This document shows, piece after piece, positions 17,633 through 29,071 of a stretch of 64,000 nucleotides of DNA. Every line of letters starts with the position of its first letter. Within the stretch, counting starts at the first letter, position 1. The stretch lies in assembly GCF_030818545.1 (NCBI RefSeq), contig NZ_JAUTAH010000001.1, positions 2,361,001 to 2,425,000 on the forward strand, read 5' to 3'. The stretch comes from Brevundimonas sp. SORGH_AS_0993 (GTDB taxonomy: Bacteria; Pseudomonadota; Alphaproteobacteria; Caulobacterales; Caulobacteraceae). A program made the position numbers and the translations under genes. Below the pieces are notes generated by a model, which did no database searches, had not been told where the DNA came from, and saw only the letters and a list, made by a program, of their open reading frames with translations.

Positions 17633-18627
17633 GGCGTCAGGGGCGACTCCAGGGCCTCGGCTTCGGCCTGGCGGGCGTAGCGCTGGGCGATGATCGTGCA
17701 GGCGAATAGCTGGATCTGGTGGAATAGCATGACCGGCAGGACGATCAGCGGCACGGCGTGCCCGGCGAACAGGATGCCGGCCATCGGGATGCCGGTGGCC
17801 ATGCTCTTCTTCGAACCGCAGAACAGGATGACGATCCGGTCCGCCTGATCGAAGCGCAGGACCCGGCCCGCCGCCAGGGTCAGGGTCAGCACGACCGCCA
17901 GCAGGGCGATGTTCAGGCCGATCACCTTGGCCAGATCCAGCGGCGCGACCTGGGACCAGACGCCGGCGACGACCCCCTCGCTGAAGGCGGCGTAGACGAT
18001 CAGCAGGATGGAGCCGCGGTCCACCAGGCCGGTCAGTTTGGCGTGACGGCCCAGCCCGTCCTTCAGCAGGGGTCGACACAGTTGGCCCACGGCGAAGGGG
18101 GCCAGGATCTGCAGAGCGATGTCGAAAATGGACTGCAGATGGATGCCGCCATTTGCGCCGCCGATCAGCAGGGCGACCAGAAGCGGGGTGACGATGACGC
18201 CCAGCAGGTTCGACAGGCTGGCGCTGGTCAAGGCGCCGGCGACATTGCCGCGCGCGATGGATGTGAAGGCGATGGACGACTGCACCGTGGACGGCAGCAG
18301 GCACAGATACAGCATCCCCGTCAGCAGATCGGGCTGCAGTGATCCCCGCATCAGAAAGACCAGCCCCAGCCCCAGCAGGGGAAACAGCAGGAAGGTCGAC
18401 AGGAAGACCGTGCCCTGAAGCCGCCAGTGCAGCAGGCCCGCGCCGATGGCGGCCGGCGACATCCGCGCCCCGTACAGGAAGAAAAGCAGGGCGATGGCCG
18501 CCTTGACCACCCAGTCCAGAACCTCGGCCGCCTGTCCCCTGGCGGGAAGCAGGGCCGCCAGGACGACCATGCCGATCAGGGCCAGCAGATAGCGGTCGAT
18601 CGGCAGGCGGGACAGGAAGCGGGGCAT
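17629..18627 (-). CDS. Bile acid:sodium symporter (SBF/YfeH-type) transporter
   Basis: A 332-residue integral membrane protein with about ten helices and SBF-family stretches: [32 protein letters not shown] (the crossover motif region) and [18 protein letters not shown]. It resembles YfeH/P7-type members, whose substrate is usually unknown and need not be bile acid. It starts with ATG at 18627; the stop overlaps that of leuA by 4 bp (convergent). Confidence 0.88.
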   Translation of the reverse strand: MPRFLSRLPIDRYLLALIGMVVLAALLPARGQAAEVLDWVVKAAIALLFFLYGARMSPAAIGAGLLHWRLQGTVFLSTFLLFPLLGLGLVFLMRGSLQPDLLTGMLYLCLLPSTVQSSIAFTSIARGNVAGALTSASLSNLLGVIVTPLLVALLIGGANGGIHLQSIFDIALQILAPFAVGQLCRPLLKDGLGRHAKLTGLVDRGSILLIVYAAFSEGVVAGVWSQVAPLDLAKVIGLNIALLAVVLTLTLAAGRVLRFDQADRIVILFCGSKKSMATGIPMAGILFAGHAVPLIVLPVMLFHQIQLFACTIIAQRYARQAEAEALESPLTP

Positions 18628-18718
18628 GGAACGGCTCGGTCGGCGTCGGGACCGCTCCTGATAGGCCCCTAGGCCCCCCTGTTGAACCCCTTGCTGAATC
18701 CCTGTGTGAACGCCCGCG

Positions 18719-20674
<1,956 letters not shown>

Positions 20675-20764
20675 CGCGGCTTTGCGACGCCGGGATCAAG
20701 GCAGCAAGACGCTGTCAGATCAAGCGGTTCCGACGCCGAAACCTGTCCGGCGGTCAGGCGGAGA

Positions 20765-21523
20765 TCACGCGGCGGCCAGACGGTCCAGCAGGACGGGCAC
20801 GGTGCGCCACAACAGGATCAGGTCGTCGCGGAACGACCAGCCGGCGGCGTAGGCGGCGTCGGCCTGGACCCGGCGGGCCATGCAGCCGAGCTGCTGAATC
20901 TCGCCGTGCAGGCCCGAGGCCTGGGCCAGGCCCGTCAAGCCCGGCAGGACGGCGAAGCGCGCGCCGTAGTCGGGCAGGAGGGCGCCATAGTGTCGATCGT
21001 GCGCCACGGCGTGAGGGCGCGGCCCGACCAGGGACATCTCGCCCTTCAGCACATTGATCAACTGGGGCAGTTCATCCAGGCTGGAGGCTCGCAGAAAGGC
21101 GCCCACGCGGGTGACGCGCGGGTCGCGGCGAAAGCAGTGGCGGATGGCGTCGCCGTCCTCCGTCACCGTCATGGTGCGGAACTTCAGGATGAGGAAGACG
21201 CGGCCGTCCTTGCCCGTGCGGCGCTGGCGGAAAAGGATCGGGCCGGGCGTTTCCAGGAGGATCGCCAGGGCGATCAGGATCAGGGCCGGCCAGAGGGCCA
21301 GAAGCACCAGGCCCGCGACCGCAAGGTCCAGCGCGCGCTTGCACAGGAGGGAGGCGGCGCCGCGTCGATAGCGGGGCGTCCACCGTCGGGCGCCGGGCGC
21401 GGAGGGAGCCCCGACCGGACCCAAGATCGGCCCCGAGACCAGCCCTGAGGTTGGGGATGCGACGGGCGCGCCGACAGGCGCAGCCGGGTTGGAAAGGCCG
21501 ACGGCGGCCAGGCTGTCAAACAT
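20765..21523 (-). CDS. Initiating sugar-phosphate transferase (PssY/HfsE type)
   Basis: A 252-residue polyprenyl-phosphate glycosyl-1-phosphate transferase that starts exopolysaccharide repeat synthesis. It has only one clear membrane segment (LVLLALWPALILIALAILL, about 80-100) and the catalytic core KFRTMTV, LRASSLDELPQLINVLKG (DELPQ) and SLVGPRPHA. The short form without the N-terminal five-helix domain matches the PssY-type enzymes used in Caulobacter holdfast/EPS synthesis. The first 60 residues are Pro/Ala/Gly rich. A perfect CtrA box lies 32 bp upstream of the start. The next minus-strand gene upstream, the acyltransferase, ends about 100 bp away and may be separate. Confidence 0.9.
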   Translation of the reverse strand: MFDSLAAVGLSNPAAPVGAPVASPTSGLVSGPILGPVGAPSAPGARRWTPRYRRGAASLLCKRALDLAVAGLVLLALWPALILIALAILLETPGPILFRQRRTGKDGRVFLILKFRTMTVTEDGDAIRHCFRRDPRVTRVGAFLRASSLDELPQLINVLKGEMSLVGPRPHAVAHDRHYGALLPDYGARFAVLPGLTGLAQASGLHGEIQQLGCMARRVQADAAYAAGWSFRDDLILLWRTVPVLLDRLAAA

Positions 21524-21554
21524 TCTTACCTCGACCCCGACTTTGGGGAGAGGG

Positions 21555-21569
21555 TTAATGAAAGGTTAA
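21555..21569 (-). promoter_or_regulatory. Perfect CtrA box upstream of the sugar transferase
   Basis: TTAA (21555-21558), 7 bases, TTAA (21566-21569) matches the CtrA consensus TTAA-N7-TTAA at all eight defined positions, and on the minus strand it reads GTTAACC...TTAACCC. It is centred about 39 bp before the ATG at 21523, where it could cover a promoter. The low frequency of AT-rich words in this GC-rich genome makes a chance match less likely. Confidence 0.75.
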
Positions 21570-21626
21570 CGTCCGCGCCGCAAGGAAAAACGCCAGGCAG
21601 GGGAAAAGGCCGATGGGCGCAGGGAC

Positions 21627-22778
21627 CTAGCCGTCGATGGAGACGACAGGTTGCAGGGTCGGCGCGTCCGCGCGACCGCCCCGCCGTTTCAACCAGGCGC
21701 GGATGCGGGTCTGAAGCGGATTGTCGACGGCGAAGTGGAAGACGAAGGCGAAGGCGACCGCCGCCATGACGCCCAGGCCCCACAGGCCCCACTGAACGGT
21801 CGTGGGCAGGGCCAGTCTTGCGACGACGACGTTGATCACGCCGAACCAGGCGATGCGCACCACCTCATTGGTGATGAACATGGAGAAGGAGACCATGGCC
21901 GCCGTCTCGACCAGTTTGGAGGGGCGTTTCACGGGCACGGCGCCGGCGGCCAGGATGATCACCGAGATCAGCGCCAGGGCGGCCAGCGCGTGTTTGTCGT
22001 GCAGTTCCAGGGCGAAGAAGCCGGCGGCGGCCAGCGCCCCCGCCCAGCCGGCCAGGCGCGGCGCAATCCAGACCTTCTGGGCGAACCAGGCCAGGCACAT
22101 CCCCAGGAAGAACAGGGGCAGGGCGCGAATGAAGCCATAGCCCATCGGCATCTGATAGACGGGATAGTCCAGAAGGCTCCAGCATAGCTGATTGGCCACG
22201 AGATACACCCCGACGCCCGTGACCAGGGCCGCCCACGGCCCCAGCCGCATCAGGCCGCGGATGATCCAGGGAAAGCACAGATAGCAGCCGATCAGGGCCG
22301 AGATGGACCAGGTGGGGGCGTTCCAGCCCAGGCCGCCGTAAACGCCGTAAGACTGGACCAGCAGCAACTGGGCCGGCAACTGGTCCCAGCGGAACCATTC
22401 GGGATTGCGCGGGGCGAAGCCGACCGCCGTTCCGATCGCCACCAAGGCGACCAGCGACAGGCCCATGATCAGATGGGCGGGCGTGACGCGCAGGAACCGC
22501 TTCAGAAAGAAGTCGGTCGGCGACATCCGGCCCTTGTCCAGCGCCGCCCCATAGACCCGCATCAGCACATAGCCGCTGTCGATCAGGAAGAAATTGGTCA
22601 GTAGAAAGCCGCCGCGCTCGAAGATCGGATTGATCAGATGCGCCAGCGGCTCGGGCCCGGCCGCCTGGAAGTGATGCAGGATGATCAGGAAGGCCACGAT
22701 GAAACGCAGCGCGTCCAGCCAGCCGCCGCGCGCGATGCGGACTGTCTCATTCCGGGTCGAAATCAGGGTCCAGGGCAT
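21627..22778 (-). CDS. Acyltransferase family 3 membrane protein
   Basis: A 383-residue acyltransferase-3 (OafA-like) protein with about ten helices. Family marks: WLDALRFIVAFLIILHHF (conserved His after Arg-Phe), NFFLIDSGYVLMRVY, FFLKRFLRVTPAHLI and NAPTWSISALIGCYL. Such enzymes O-acylate surface or exported glycans across the inner membrane. The neighbouring sugar transferase makes modification of an exopolysaccharide a fair guess. The ATG at 22778 is chosen because a perfect AGGAGG stands 6 bases before it; the upstream in-frame ATG would overlap that site. Confidence 0.9.
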   Translation of the reverse strand: MPWTLISTRNETVRIARGGWLDALRFIVAFLIILHHFQAAGPEPLAHLINPIFERGGFLLTNFFLIDSGYVLMRVYGAALDKGRMSPTDFFLKRFLRVTPAHLIMGLSLVALVAIGTAVGFAPRNPEWFRWDQLPAQLLLVQSYGVYGGLGWNAPTWSISALIGCYLCFPWIIRGLMRLGPWAALVTGVGVYLVANQLCWSLLDYPVYQMPMGYGFIRALPLFFLGMCLAWFAQKVWIAPRLAGWAGALAAAGFFALELHDKHALAALALISVIILAAGAVPVKRPSKLVETAAMVSFSMFITNEVVRIAWFGVINVVVARLALPTTVQWGLWGLGVMAAVAFAFVFHFAVDNPLQTRIRAWLKRRGGRADAPTLQPVVSIDG

Positions 22779-22827
22779 GAGAACGCCTCCTTGCACCCTT
22801 GGCCCGCAAGAGACGGGCCGTCGATTG

Positions 22828-23424
22828 TCAGCCCCGGACCAGGCGCAAGAATTCCTCGCGCGTGCGGGGGTCGTCGCGCACCACGCCGATCAGGTGGCTG
22901 GTCGACAGGCTGGCGCCGGGCGCATTGACGCCGCGCAGGGTCATGCAGCTGTGTTCGGCCTCGATGACCACGCCGACGCCGTGCGGGCGCAGGACGGTCT
23001 GGATCGCCTCGGCGATCTCGGAGGTCATCTTTTCCTGAATCTGCAGGCGCCGCGCGAAACCGCGCACCACGCGCGCAAGCTTGGAAATGCCCACGACCCG
23101 GTCGGTCGGCAGATAGGCGACGTGCGCCTTACCCACCACGGGCAGCATATGGTGTTCGCAGAAGCTGACGAAGCGGATGTCCTTCAGCACCACCAGCTGG
23201 TCGTAGCCGCCGGTCTCCTCGAAGGTCTTCTCCAGATAGGACAGGGGATCGACCTCATAGCCCTGGAACAGTTCCCGATAGCTCTTGGCCACCCGCGACG
23301 GGGTTTCCAGCAGGCCCTCCCGGTCGGGATTGTCGCCGGCCCATTCGATCAGGGTGCGGACGGCGGCTTCGGCGTCGGCCTGGGTGACTTTGGAGGCGCG
23401 GGTATCGGTCATGGCGGGCTTCAT
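22828..23424 (-). CDS. folE: GTP cyclohydrolase I
   Basis: FolE converts GTP to dihydroneopterin triphosphate, the first step of folate synthesis. The 198-residue protein has the zinc-binding FVSFCEHHMLP and EAEHSCMTLRGV motifs (Cys-His-Cys set), GKAHVAYLP and GISKLARVV, so it is the zinc type IA enzyme. The length is normal. A second possible start is the ATG at 23412. The gene diverges from fliQ, and the 145-bp interval carries a CtrA box placed for fliQ. Confidence 0.97.
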   Translation of the reverse strand: MKPAMTDTRASKVTQADAEAAVRTLIEWAGDNPDREGLLETPSRVAKSYRELFQGYEVDPLSYLEKTFEETGGYDQLVVLKDIRFVSFCEHHMLPVVGKAHVAYLPTDRVVGISKLARVVRGFARRLQIQEKMTSEIAEAIQTVLRPHGVGVVIEAEHSCMTLRGVNAPGASLSTSHLIGVVRDDPRTREEFLRLVRG

Positions 23425-23506
23425 AGCGGGGCGGTCGATGGAATGGGAGAGGGACAGGCGCCTGTTTACGTCCCCGGCGACCGATCAGACCGCAAAGGGC
23501 GCAGGG

Positions 23507-23521
23507 TTAGCAGCCTGTTAA
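23507..23521 (+). promoter_or_regulatory. CtrA box upstream of fliQ
   Basis: TTAG (23507-23510), CAGCCTG, TTAA (23518-23521), continuing as TTAACCAT. Seven of eight consensus positions of TTAA-N7-TTAA match. It lies 49 bp before the fliQ ATG. In Caulobacter crescentus the fliQR transcription unit is a class II flagellar operon controlled by CtrA, so position and content agree. Confidence 0.75.
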
Positions 23522-23569
23522 CCATGGCCCCGGCATTTTCTGCCCGGTGTTTTTGGGGAGCGTGGGCCG

Positions 23570-23833
23570 ATGAACGGCGCGGAAGTTCTGGATGTCGGGC
23601 GCGACGCCATCTGGCTGACGATCCAGCTGTGCCTGCCGGTCCTGATCGTGGGCCTGGTGGTCGGCGTGGTGATCGGCCTGTTCCAGGCCCTGACGCAGAT
23701 TCAGGAGCAGACCCTGATCTATGCGCCCAAGATCATCGCCATCTTCATCAGCCTGATCGTCTTCCTGCCGTTGATGGGGGCGCTGCTGGGCGGCTTCATG
23801 CGTCAGATCGCGGCCCGTATCGCGGGGATGTAG
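23570..23833 (+). CDS. fliQ: Flagellar export protein FliQ
   Basis: An 87-residue inner-membrane component of the flagellar type III export gate. Two helices: LTIQLCLPVLIVGLVVGVVIGLFQALTQ (residues about 17-44) and an Ile/Phe-rich second one (about 53-75) after the conserved IQEQTLIYAPKI. It starts the fliQ-fliR-flhB run. The start follows GGGGAGCG. Its TAG shares a base with the GTG start of fliR. Confidence 0.96.
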   Translation: MNGAEVLDVGRDAIWLTIQLCLPVLIVGLVVGVVIGLFQALTQIQEQTLIYAPKIIAIFISLIVFLPLMGALLGGFMRQIAARIAGM

Positions 23834-24618
23834 TGGAGGCTTACGCCACCGCCGATCAGGTCTGGGCCGGCGGGCTGATCTTCGCCCGGATCGGGACGAT
23901 CCTGATGCTGATCCCCGGCATCGGCGAAGCCTATGTGCCGCCGCGCGTGCGGCTGTCGCTGGCGCTGCTGATCACCCTGGCGCTGTGGCCCGTTGTGCGG
24001 ACCGCCCTGCCGCCCCTGCCCGACAGCCTGGGCGTCATGGTCGGCTGGATCATCCGCGAGGCGGTGGTCGGGCTGATGATCGGCCTCTTGCTGCGGATGT
24101 TCATGATGGCCCTGATCACGGCGGGCGAGATCATTTCGCTGCAGACCACGCTCAGCTTCGCGCAGACCGCCAATCCGATGCAGGCCCAGCCGGGCACGAC
24201 CATCGCCGCCTTCCTGACCCTGTTGGGCGTGACCCTGCTGTTCGCCACCAACACCCATCATCTGTTCATCGGCGGGCTGGTCGGCTCCTACCAGCTGATC
24301 GCTCCGGCCAAGCCGCTGATGATGGCGGATTTCACAGACATGGCGGTGCGGACCCTGGGTCAGAGCTTCCTTCTGGGGGTGCAGTTGTCGGCGCCGGTCC
24401 TGGTCTTCGCCCTGGTGTTCAATGTCGCCTCGGGCCTGGTGGCGCGGGTCATGCCGTCGTTCCAGGTCTATTTCGCCGCTGCGCCCCTGAGCGTCATCCT
24501 GGGGCTGTCGATCTTCGCCCTGAGCCTGGGCGCGCTGGGGACGGTTTTCATCGACCGCTACCGCCGTCTGGCCGAATATTTCGTCCTGGGCGGTTCGGGG
24601 GGAGGCGTCGGTGGCTGA
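23833..24618 (+). CDS. fliR: Flagellar export protein FliR
   Basis: A 261-residue inner-membrane protein of the flagellar export gate, with about six helices and family segments FARIGTILMLIPGIGEAYVP, TAGEIISLQTTLSFAQTANP and SAPVLVFALVFNVASGLVAR. The start is GTG at 23833, read from TAGTG where the fliQ stop ends. The last 8 bases overlap flhB. The length is normal. Confidence 0.95.
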   Translation: MEAYATADQVWAGGLIFARIGTILMLIPGIGEAYVPPRVRLSLALLITLALWPVVRTALPPLPDSLGVMVGWIIREAVVGLMIGLLLRMFMMALITAGEIISLQTTLSFAQTANPMQAQPGTTIAAFLTLLGVTLLFATNTHHLFIGGLVGSYQLIAPAKPLMMADFTDMAVRTLGQSFLLGVQLSAPVLVFALVFNVASGLVARVMPSFQVYFAAAPLSVILGLSIFALSLGALGTVFIDRYRRLAEYFVLGGSGGGVGG

Positions 24619-25687
24619 AGGCGCCGATCCCGAGTCGAAGACAGAGGCCGCAACCCCTCGAAAACTCGAGGAGGCGCGCAAGAAGGGCGATGTCGCCAAG
24701 TCGGCGGATGTCGCCCAGGTCCTGTCGTTGGCCGGGGCCGCGGCGGTCATACTGATGGGGGGCGGCTGGTTCGCCTCGTCCATCGCCGAACGGATGCTGC
24801 CCTTCATCGCCGAGCCGCATCAGATGCTGGGGGTGCTGAACTCGGGCGCGGGCAATCAGATCATGATGCGGGCGGTCTGGGCCGTGGCGCCCTTCCTGGG
24901 GGCGGTCATGCTGGCCACCATCCTGGGCGGGGCCGGGGGCAACCTGGCCCAGTCGGGTCTGATCTTCACCGCCGACAAGCTGAAGCCCAAATGGTCGTCG
25001 GTCAGTCCTCTGCAGGGCTTCAAGCGCATCTTCGGTCCCGACGGCCTGGTGCAGTTCCTGAAGACGTTCCTCAAGCTGATCGCCGTCTGCGTGGTCTGCT
25101 GGATGGTGCTGAAACCCCATGCGCGCGAGTTCGAGAACCTGGCCGCCGTCAGCCCGATGGCCATCCTGCCCCTGGCGCGGGACATGTCGATCTCTTTGTT
25201 CGTGGCGGCGATCATCCTGCTGGGCGCGACGGCGGGGGCGGACTACCTGTGGCAGAAGCTGCGCTTCGCCAAACGGATGCGGATGACCAAGGAAGAGCTG
25301 AAGGAGGACTTCAAACAGTCCGAGGGCGATCCGCACGTCAAGGCCAAGCTGAAGCAGATCCGCATGCAGCGCAGCCGCCAGCGGATGATGGCCAATGTGC
25401 CCAAGGCCACGGTCATCGTGACCAACCCGACCCACTATTCGGTGGCCCTGCGCTACGAGCCGGACCAGGGCGACGGGGCGCCGGTCTGCGTGGCCAAGGG
25501 GGTGGACGCCCTGGCCCTGCGCATCCGGGAGGTGGCGACCCAGCACGGCGTGCCCATCGTCGAGAACGTGCCCCTGGCCCGCGCCCTCTATGCGACGGTG
25601 GAGGTGGACGAGATCATTCCGCGCGAACATTTCGACGCCGCCGCCAAGATCATCGGCTTCGTTTTCCAGTCCCGGCGTCGCCGGTAA
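24611..25687 (+). CDS. flhB: Flagellar export switch protein FlhB
   Basis: The 358-residue protein sets export specificity from rod/hook to filament proteins. Four membrane helices fall at about residues 35-215, before a cytoplasmic domain. The self-cleavage site NPTH is present at residues 272-275 (VTNPTHYSVALRYEP). The N-terminus DPESKTEAATPRKLEEARKK is the usual one for the family. The start overlaps fliR by 8 bp. The next gene on the strand, cckA, begins 51 bp later and may be read from the same operon or its own promoter. Confidence 0.97.
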   Translation: MAEGADPESKTEAATPRKLEEARKKGDVAKSADVAQVLSLAGAAAVILMGGGWFASSIAERMLPFIAEPHQMLGVLNSGAGNQIMMRAVWAVAPFLGAVMLATILGGAGGNLAQSGLIFTADKLKPKWSSVSPLQGFKRIFGPDGLVQFLKTFLKLIAVCVVCWMVLKPHAREFENLAAVSPMAILPLARDMSISLFVAAIILLGATAGADYLWQKLRFAKRMRMTKEELKEDFKQSEGDPHVKAKLKQIRMQRSRQRMMANVPKATVIVTNPTHYSVALRYEPDQGDGAPVCVAKGVDALALRIREVATQHGVPIVENVPLARALYATVEVDEIIPREHFDAAAKIIGFVFQSRRRR

Positions 25688-25738
25688 GGCCCGGTCAGGA
25701 TTTGAGCGTATGATCAGCCCACTGATTCGCGAGGCCGC

Positions 25739-27772
25739 ATGACGTCCACCCGACGCCCTTCGTTCGATCTGTCGTCGGCCCTGATGGCGTTCGGCGTGGC
25801 GGCCGTGGTCGCGGCCCTGGCCTATCCGGCCTTTCGCGCCAATCCGACCTCGGCGCCGGGGATGGTGCTGATCCTGACCGTGGCCCTGATCGCCCTGATC
25901 GGTCTGTTCGGCTTTCGAAACGCGGGCCGCGCGGGGCCGTCCACCGACGCCGCCATCGACCTGCTGGACGCCATGGCCGAGCCGGCGGCCCTGGTGTGGG
26001 ATTCGGGCCAGGTCCTGGCCTTCAACGCCGCCTGGGCCGAAGCGAACGGCGCGACCGTGGCCCTGCCGCGCGGCAAGTCGGCCCAGGCCCTCTACATGGC
26101 CTTCGCCCAGGCGCGACAGGGCCACCCCGGCCACGCCATCGTCCAGATCGGATCGCGCGAGGTCGAGGTGGTGATCGGCCGCGCTGGCGAGGGGCGGTTC
26201 CTGATGCGCGCCGCGCCAGAGGCGGTGCTGCCCCTGCCGGTCGTCGCGATCCAGACGGTGGCGGCCTCCACCGGAGAGGCGCGCGCCATGGCCGCCGGCG
26301 CGCCCTTCGGTTCGGCCGTGATCGCCGGCGACGACCTGTTCGCCGGCCGGGCGGAAGAGGCCAATCCGGCCCTGGCCGTCCTGACCGGACCGGCGGCGGC
26401 GCGCGACGCGGCCTTCGGCCATCTGTTCGATCCGGCGGGCGTGGCCGAGGCGCGGACCAAGCTGGCGGCGGGCTCTTCCGGGCCGATCGAACTGGTGGCG
26501 CGGGCCTTTCCCGACAAGGTGCTGCATCTCTATGTGGCGGCCGAGGGCGACAACCGCCGCATCTGGCTGTTCGACGTCTCGTCCCAGAAGTCGATGGAGC
26601 TGCAGCTTTCCCAGGCCCAGAAGATGCAGGCGGTGGGCCAGCTGGCCGGGGGCGTGGCGCACGACTTCAACAATCTGCTGACGGCGATCCAGCTTCAGCT
26701 GTCGGGCCTTCTGGAACGCCACCCGGTCGGCGACCCGTCCTACGAGGGGTTGAACGAAATCCGCCAGACGGCGATCCGGGCGGCGGACCTGGTGCGCAAG
26801 CTGCTGGCCTTCTCGCGCAAGTCGACCGTGCGGCGCGAGCGGCTGGACCTGGGCGAATTGGTGGGCGAGTTCGCCATCCTGCTGCGCCGCCTGCTGCGCG
26901 AGGACGTGCGGCTGGAGACCGACTACGGCCGCGACCTGCCGGTGGTCCTGGCCGACAAGTCTCAGCTGGAGACGGCGGTGATGAATCTGGCCGTCAACGC
27001 CCGCGACGCCATGCGCGGCGTGGTCGAACCCGGCGCCGGGGTCGTGACCATCACCACTCGCCGTCTGACCGCCGAGGAGGCGCGGGGCCTGGGCTGGGTC
27101 GACGCCTCCACCGACGAGGTCGCCCTGATCGAGGTGTCGGACACCGGCCCCGGCGTGCCGTCCGAACTGCTGGACAAGATTTTCGAGCCCTTCTTTACGA
27201 CCAAGGCGGTGAACGAGGGGACGGGCATGGGCCTGGCCACCGTCTATGGCATCGCCCAGCAGGCGGGCGGCCATGTGTCGGTCAGCAATATCGACGGAGC
27301 CGGCGCGGCCTTCCGCCTCTTCCTGCCGGCGGCGGGCGAGGCGGAACTGGCCGAGGTCCAGCCGGTCGAGGTCAAGGCCAAGGCGCCGCGCGACCTGTCC
27401 GGCGCCGGCCGCATCCTGTTCGTCGAGGACGAGGACGCCGTGCGCGGCATCGCCGCCCGCCTGCTGCGCCAGCGCGGCTACGAGGTGATCGAGGCCGCCG
27501 ACGGAGAGGAGGCGCTGCTTCTGGCCGAGGAGCACGCGGGCCAGATCGACATGCTGATCTCCGACGTCATCATGCCGGGGCTGGACGGGCCGTCGCTGCT
27601 GAAGAAGGCCCGGCCCTATCTGGGCGACGCCCCGGTGATGTTCATCTCGGGCTATGCCGAAAGCGACTTCTCGGACCTGTTGCAGGACGAGACGGGCGTG
27701 TCCTTCCTGCCCAAGCCGCTGGACATCAAGACCCTGGCGGAACGGGTGAAGCAGGAGCTGCACGCGGCGTGA
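25739..27772 (+). CDS. cckA: Cell-cycle hybrid histidine kinase CckA
   Basis: CckA starts the phosphorelay to CtrA and CpdR through ChpT. The 677 residues show two N-terminal helices (about 13-30 and 38-55), a PAS-like sensor region (about 65-290), HisKA with His308 in [17 protein letters not shown], an HATPase domain ([37 protein letters not shown]) and a C-terminal receiver with Asp609 in [12 protein letters not shown] and KPLD. The location directly after fliQ-fliR-flhB is that of Caulobacter cckA. Start ATG 25739. The gene converges on cheR with a 19-bp gap. Confidence 0.95.
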   Translation: MTSTRRPSFDLSSALMAFGVAAVVAALAYPAFRANPTSAPGMVLILTVALIALIGLFGFRNAGRAGPSTDAAIDLLDAMAEPAALVWDSGQVLAFNAAWAEANGATVALPRGKSAQALYMAFAQARQGHPGHAIVQIGSREVEVVIGRAGEGRFLMRAAPEAVLPLPVVAIQTVAASTGEARAMAAGAPFGSAVIAGDDLFAGRAEEANPALAVLTGPAAARDAAFGHLFDPAGVAEARTKLAAGSSGPIELVARAFPDKVLHLYVAAEGDNRRIWLFDVSSQKSMELQLSQAQKMQAVGQLAGGVAHDFNNLLTAIQLQLSGLLERHPVGDPSYEGLNEIRQTAIRAADLVRKLLAFSRKSTVRRERLDLGELVGEFAILLRRLLREDVRLETDYGRDLPVVLADKSQLETAVMNLAVNARDAMRGVVEPGAGVVTITTRRLTAEEARGLGWVDASTDEVALIEVSDTGPGVPSELLDKIFEPFFTTKAVNEGTGMGLATVYGIAQQAGGHVSVSNIDGAGAAFRLFLPAAGEAELAEVQPVEVKAKAPRDLSGAGRILFVEDEDAVRGIAARLLRQRGYEVIEAADGEEALLLAEEHAGQIDMLISDVIMPGLDGPSLLKKARPYLGDAPVMFISGYAESDFSDLLQDETGVSFLPKPLDIKTLAERVKQELHAA

Positions 27773-27791
27773 TCACGCCGCCCCGCGCCCG

Positions 27792-28603
27792 TCAGGCGGC
27801 CCGGCGCAGGCTGGCGGGCGTCTTCACATAGAGACCCTGGCGGCCGCTGACGGCGCGGAAGGCGACGGTGTCGTTCTCCAGCCGTTCGTCCGCGCCCAGG
27901 AACAGGCAGCCGTCGTCGACCAGACGCCGCTCCAGTCCGTCCAGCACGCGCGCGCGGCGCGACGGTTCCATGTCGCTCAGGACGTTGCGGCAGAAGATGA
28001 CGTCGAACCGGGCGTCGTCCGCCGGCTCGTCCAGCAGATTGGCGCGGCCGAACCGTACCGCGTCAGCCAGTTCCGCCTTGACGATCCACTGGTCCTCCAT
28101 CGGCTCGAACCAGCGCAACATGGTCCGCGCCTTCAGTCCGCGCTGAATCTCGAAGCCGGTATAGAGGCCCGAGCGCGCCTTTTCGATGGCGCGCTGGGAC
28201 AGGTCGGTGGCGACAAGATGAAGCTGGGTGCGCGTCTCCAGGCCGCACATGGCGATGGACCAGGCCTCCTGGCCGGTGGAGCAGCCCGCCGACCAGACCC
28301 GCACGATCCCGTCGGGCCGCACGCGACCGAGGGCCGGCAGCAACTCGTTCTCGAAGACGTCGAAGGGCGCGCGGTCGCGTCGGAACCAGGTTTCGGCGTT
28401 CAGCAGGGCCTCGATCACCGCCCAGCCCAGAGACGCCACCGGATTGGCCCACAGACCGGCCAGCAGGGCCTCGACATTGGCGTAGCCTTCGCGGCGCGCG
28501 ATCGGGCCCAGCCGATGCTCGGCCAGGTGAATCCGGTCCCGCTTCAGCCGATAGCCGGCGCGAGTGGACATCAGAACCTGCAGCTTGTCGAAGTCTTCCG
28601 GCG

Positions 28604-28607
<4 letters not shown>
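27792..28607 (-). CDS. cheR: CheR-type protein-glutamate methyltransferase
   Basis: A 271-residue SAM-dependent methyltransferase that would methylate chemoreceptor Glu residues. The N-terminal CheR all-alpha domain (about 1-70) precedes the catalytic domain: TWFRRD, SAM loop VWSAGCSTGQEAWSIAM, LVATDLSQRAIEKARSGLY and FDVIFCRNVL. No C-terminal TPR. The ATG overlaps the stop of the cheY gene (ATGA), so the pair is coupled. No other che genes lie in the window; in Caulobacter a cheR/cheY pair beside chpT is recalled as a separate minor chemotaxis set. Confidence 0.93.
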
Positions 28608-28981
<374 letters not shown>

Positions 28982-29047
28982 CTTCGGCTCCCTGTCGGCA
29001 AGGCCGTTCTTCGCCGGCGCAGGCTCTTTTACTATCCCAGACCCCAG

Positions 29048-29062
29048 TTAACGAGTCGTTGG
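29048..29062 (-). promoter_or_regulatory. Possible weak CtrA-like site with embedded GANTC
   Basis: TTAA (29048-29051), 7 bases, TTGG (29059-29062): six of eight consensus positions, about 67-81 bp upstream of the cheY start. The spacer holds GAGTC (29053-29057), a CcrM-type GANTC methylation site. It overlaps the end region of chpT's downstream gap, so it could drive cheY-cheR alone. A weak match; listed as a candidate only. Confidence 0.3.
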
Positions 29063-29071
29063 GAAACGAGG

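Noticed and set aside
23521-23569. Sigma-54 promoter before fliQ
   Set aside because: No TGGCAC-N5-TTGCA match; the CtrA box explains the region better.
24548-27763. A 1071-codon open frame antisense to flhB and cckA
   Set aside because: It is a shadow frame of GC-rich coding DNA: His/Gln/Arg/Gly-rich, no domain, and it opposes two certain genes.
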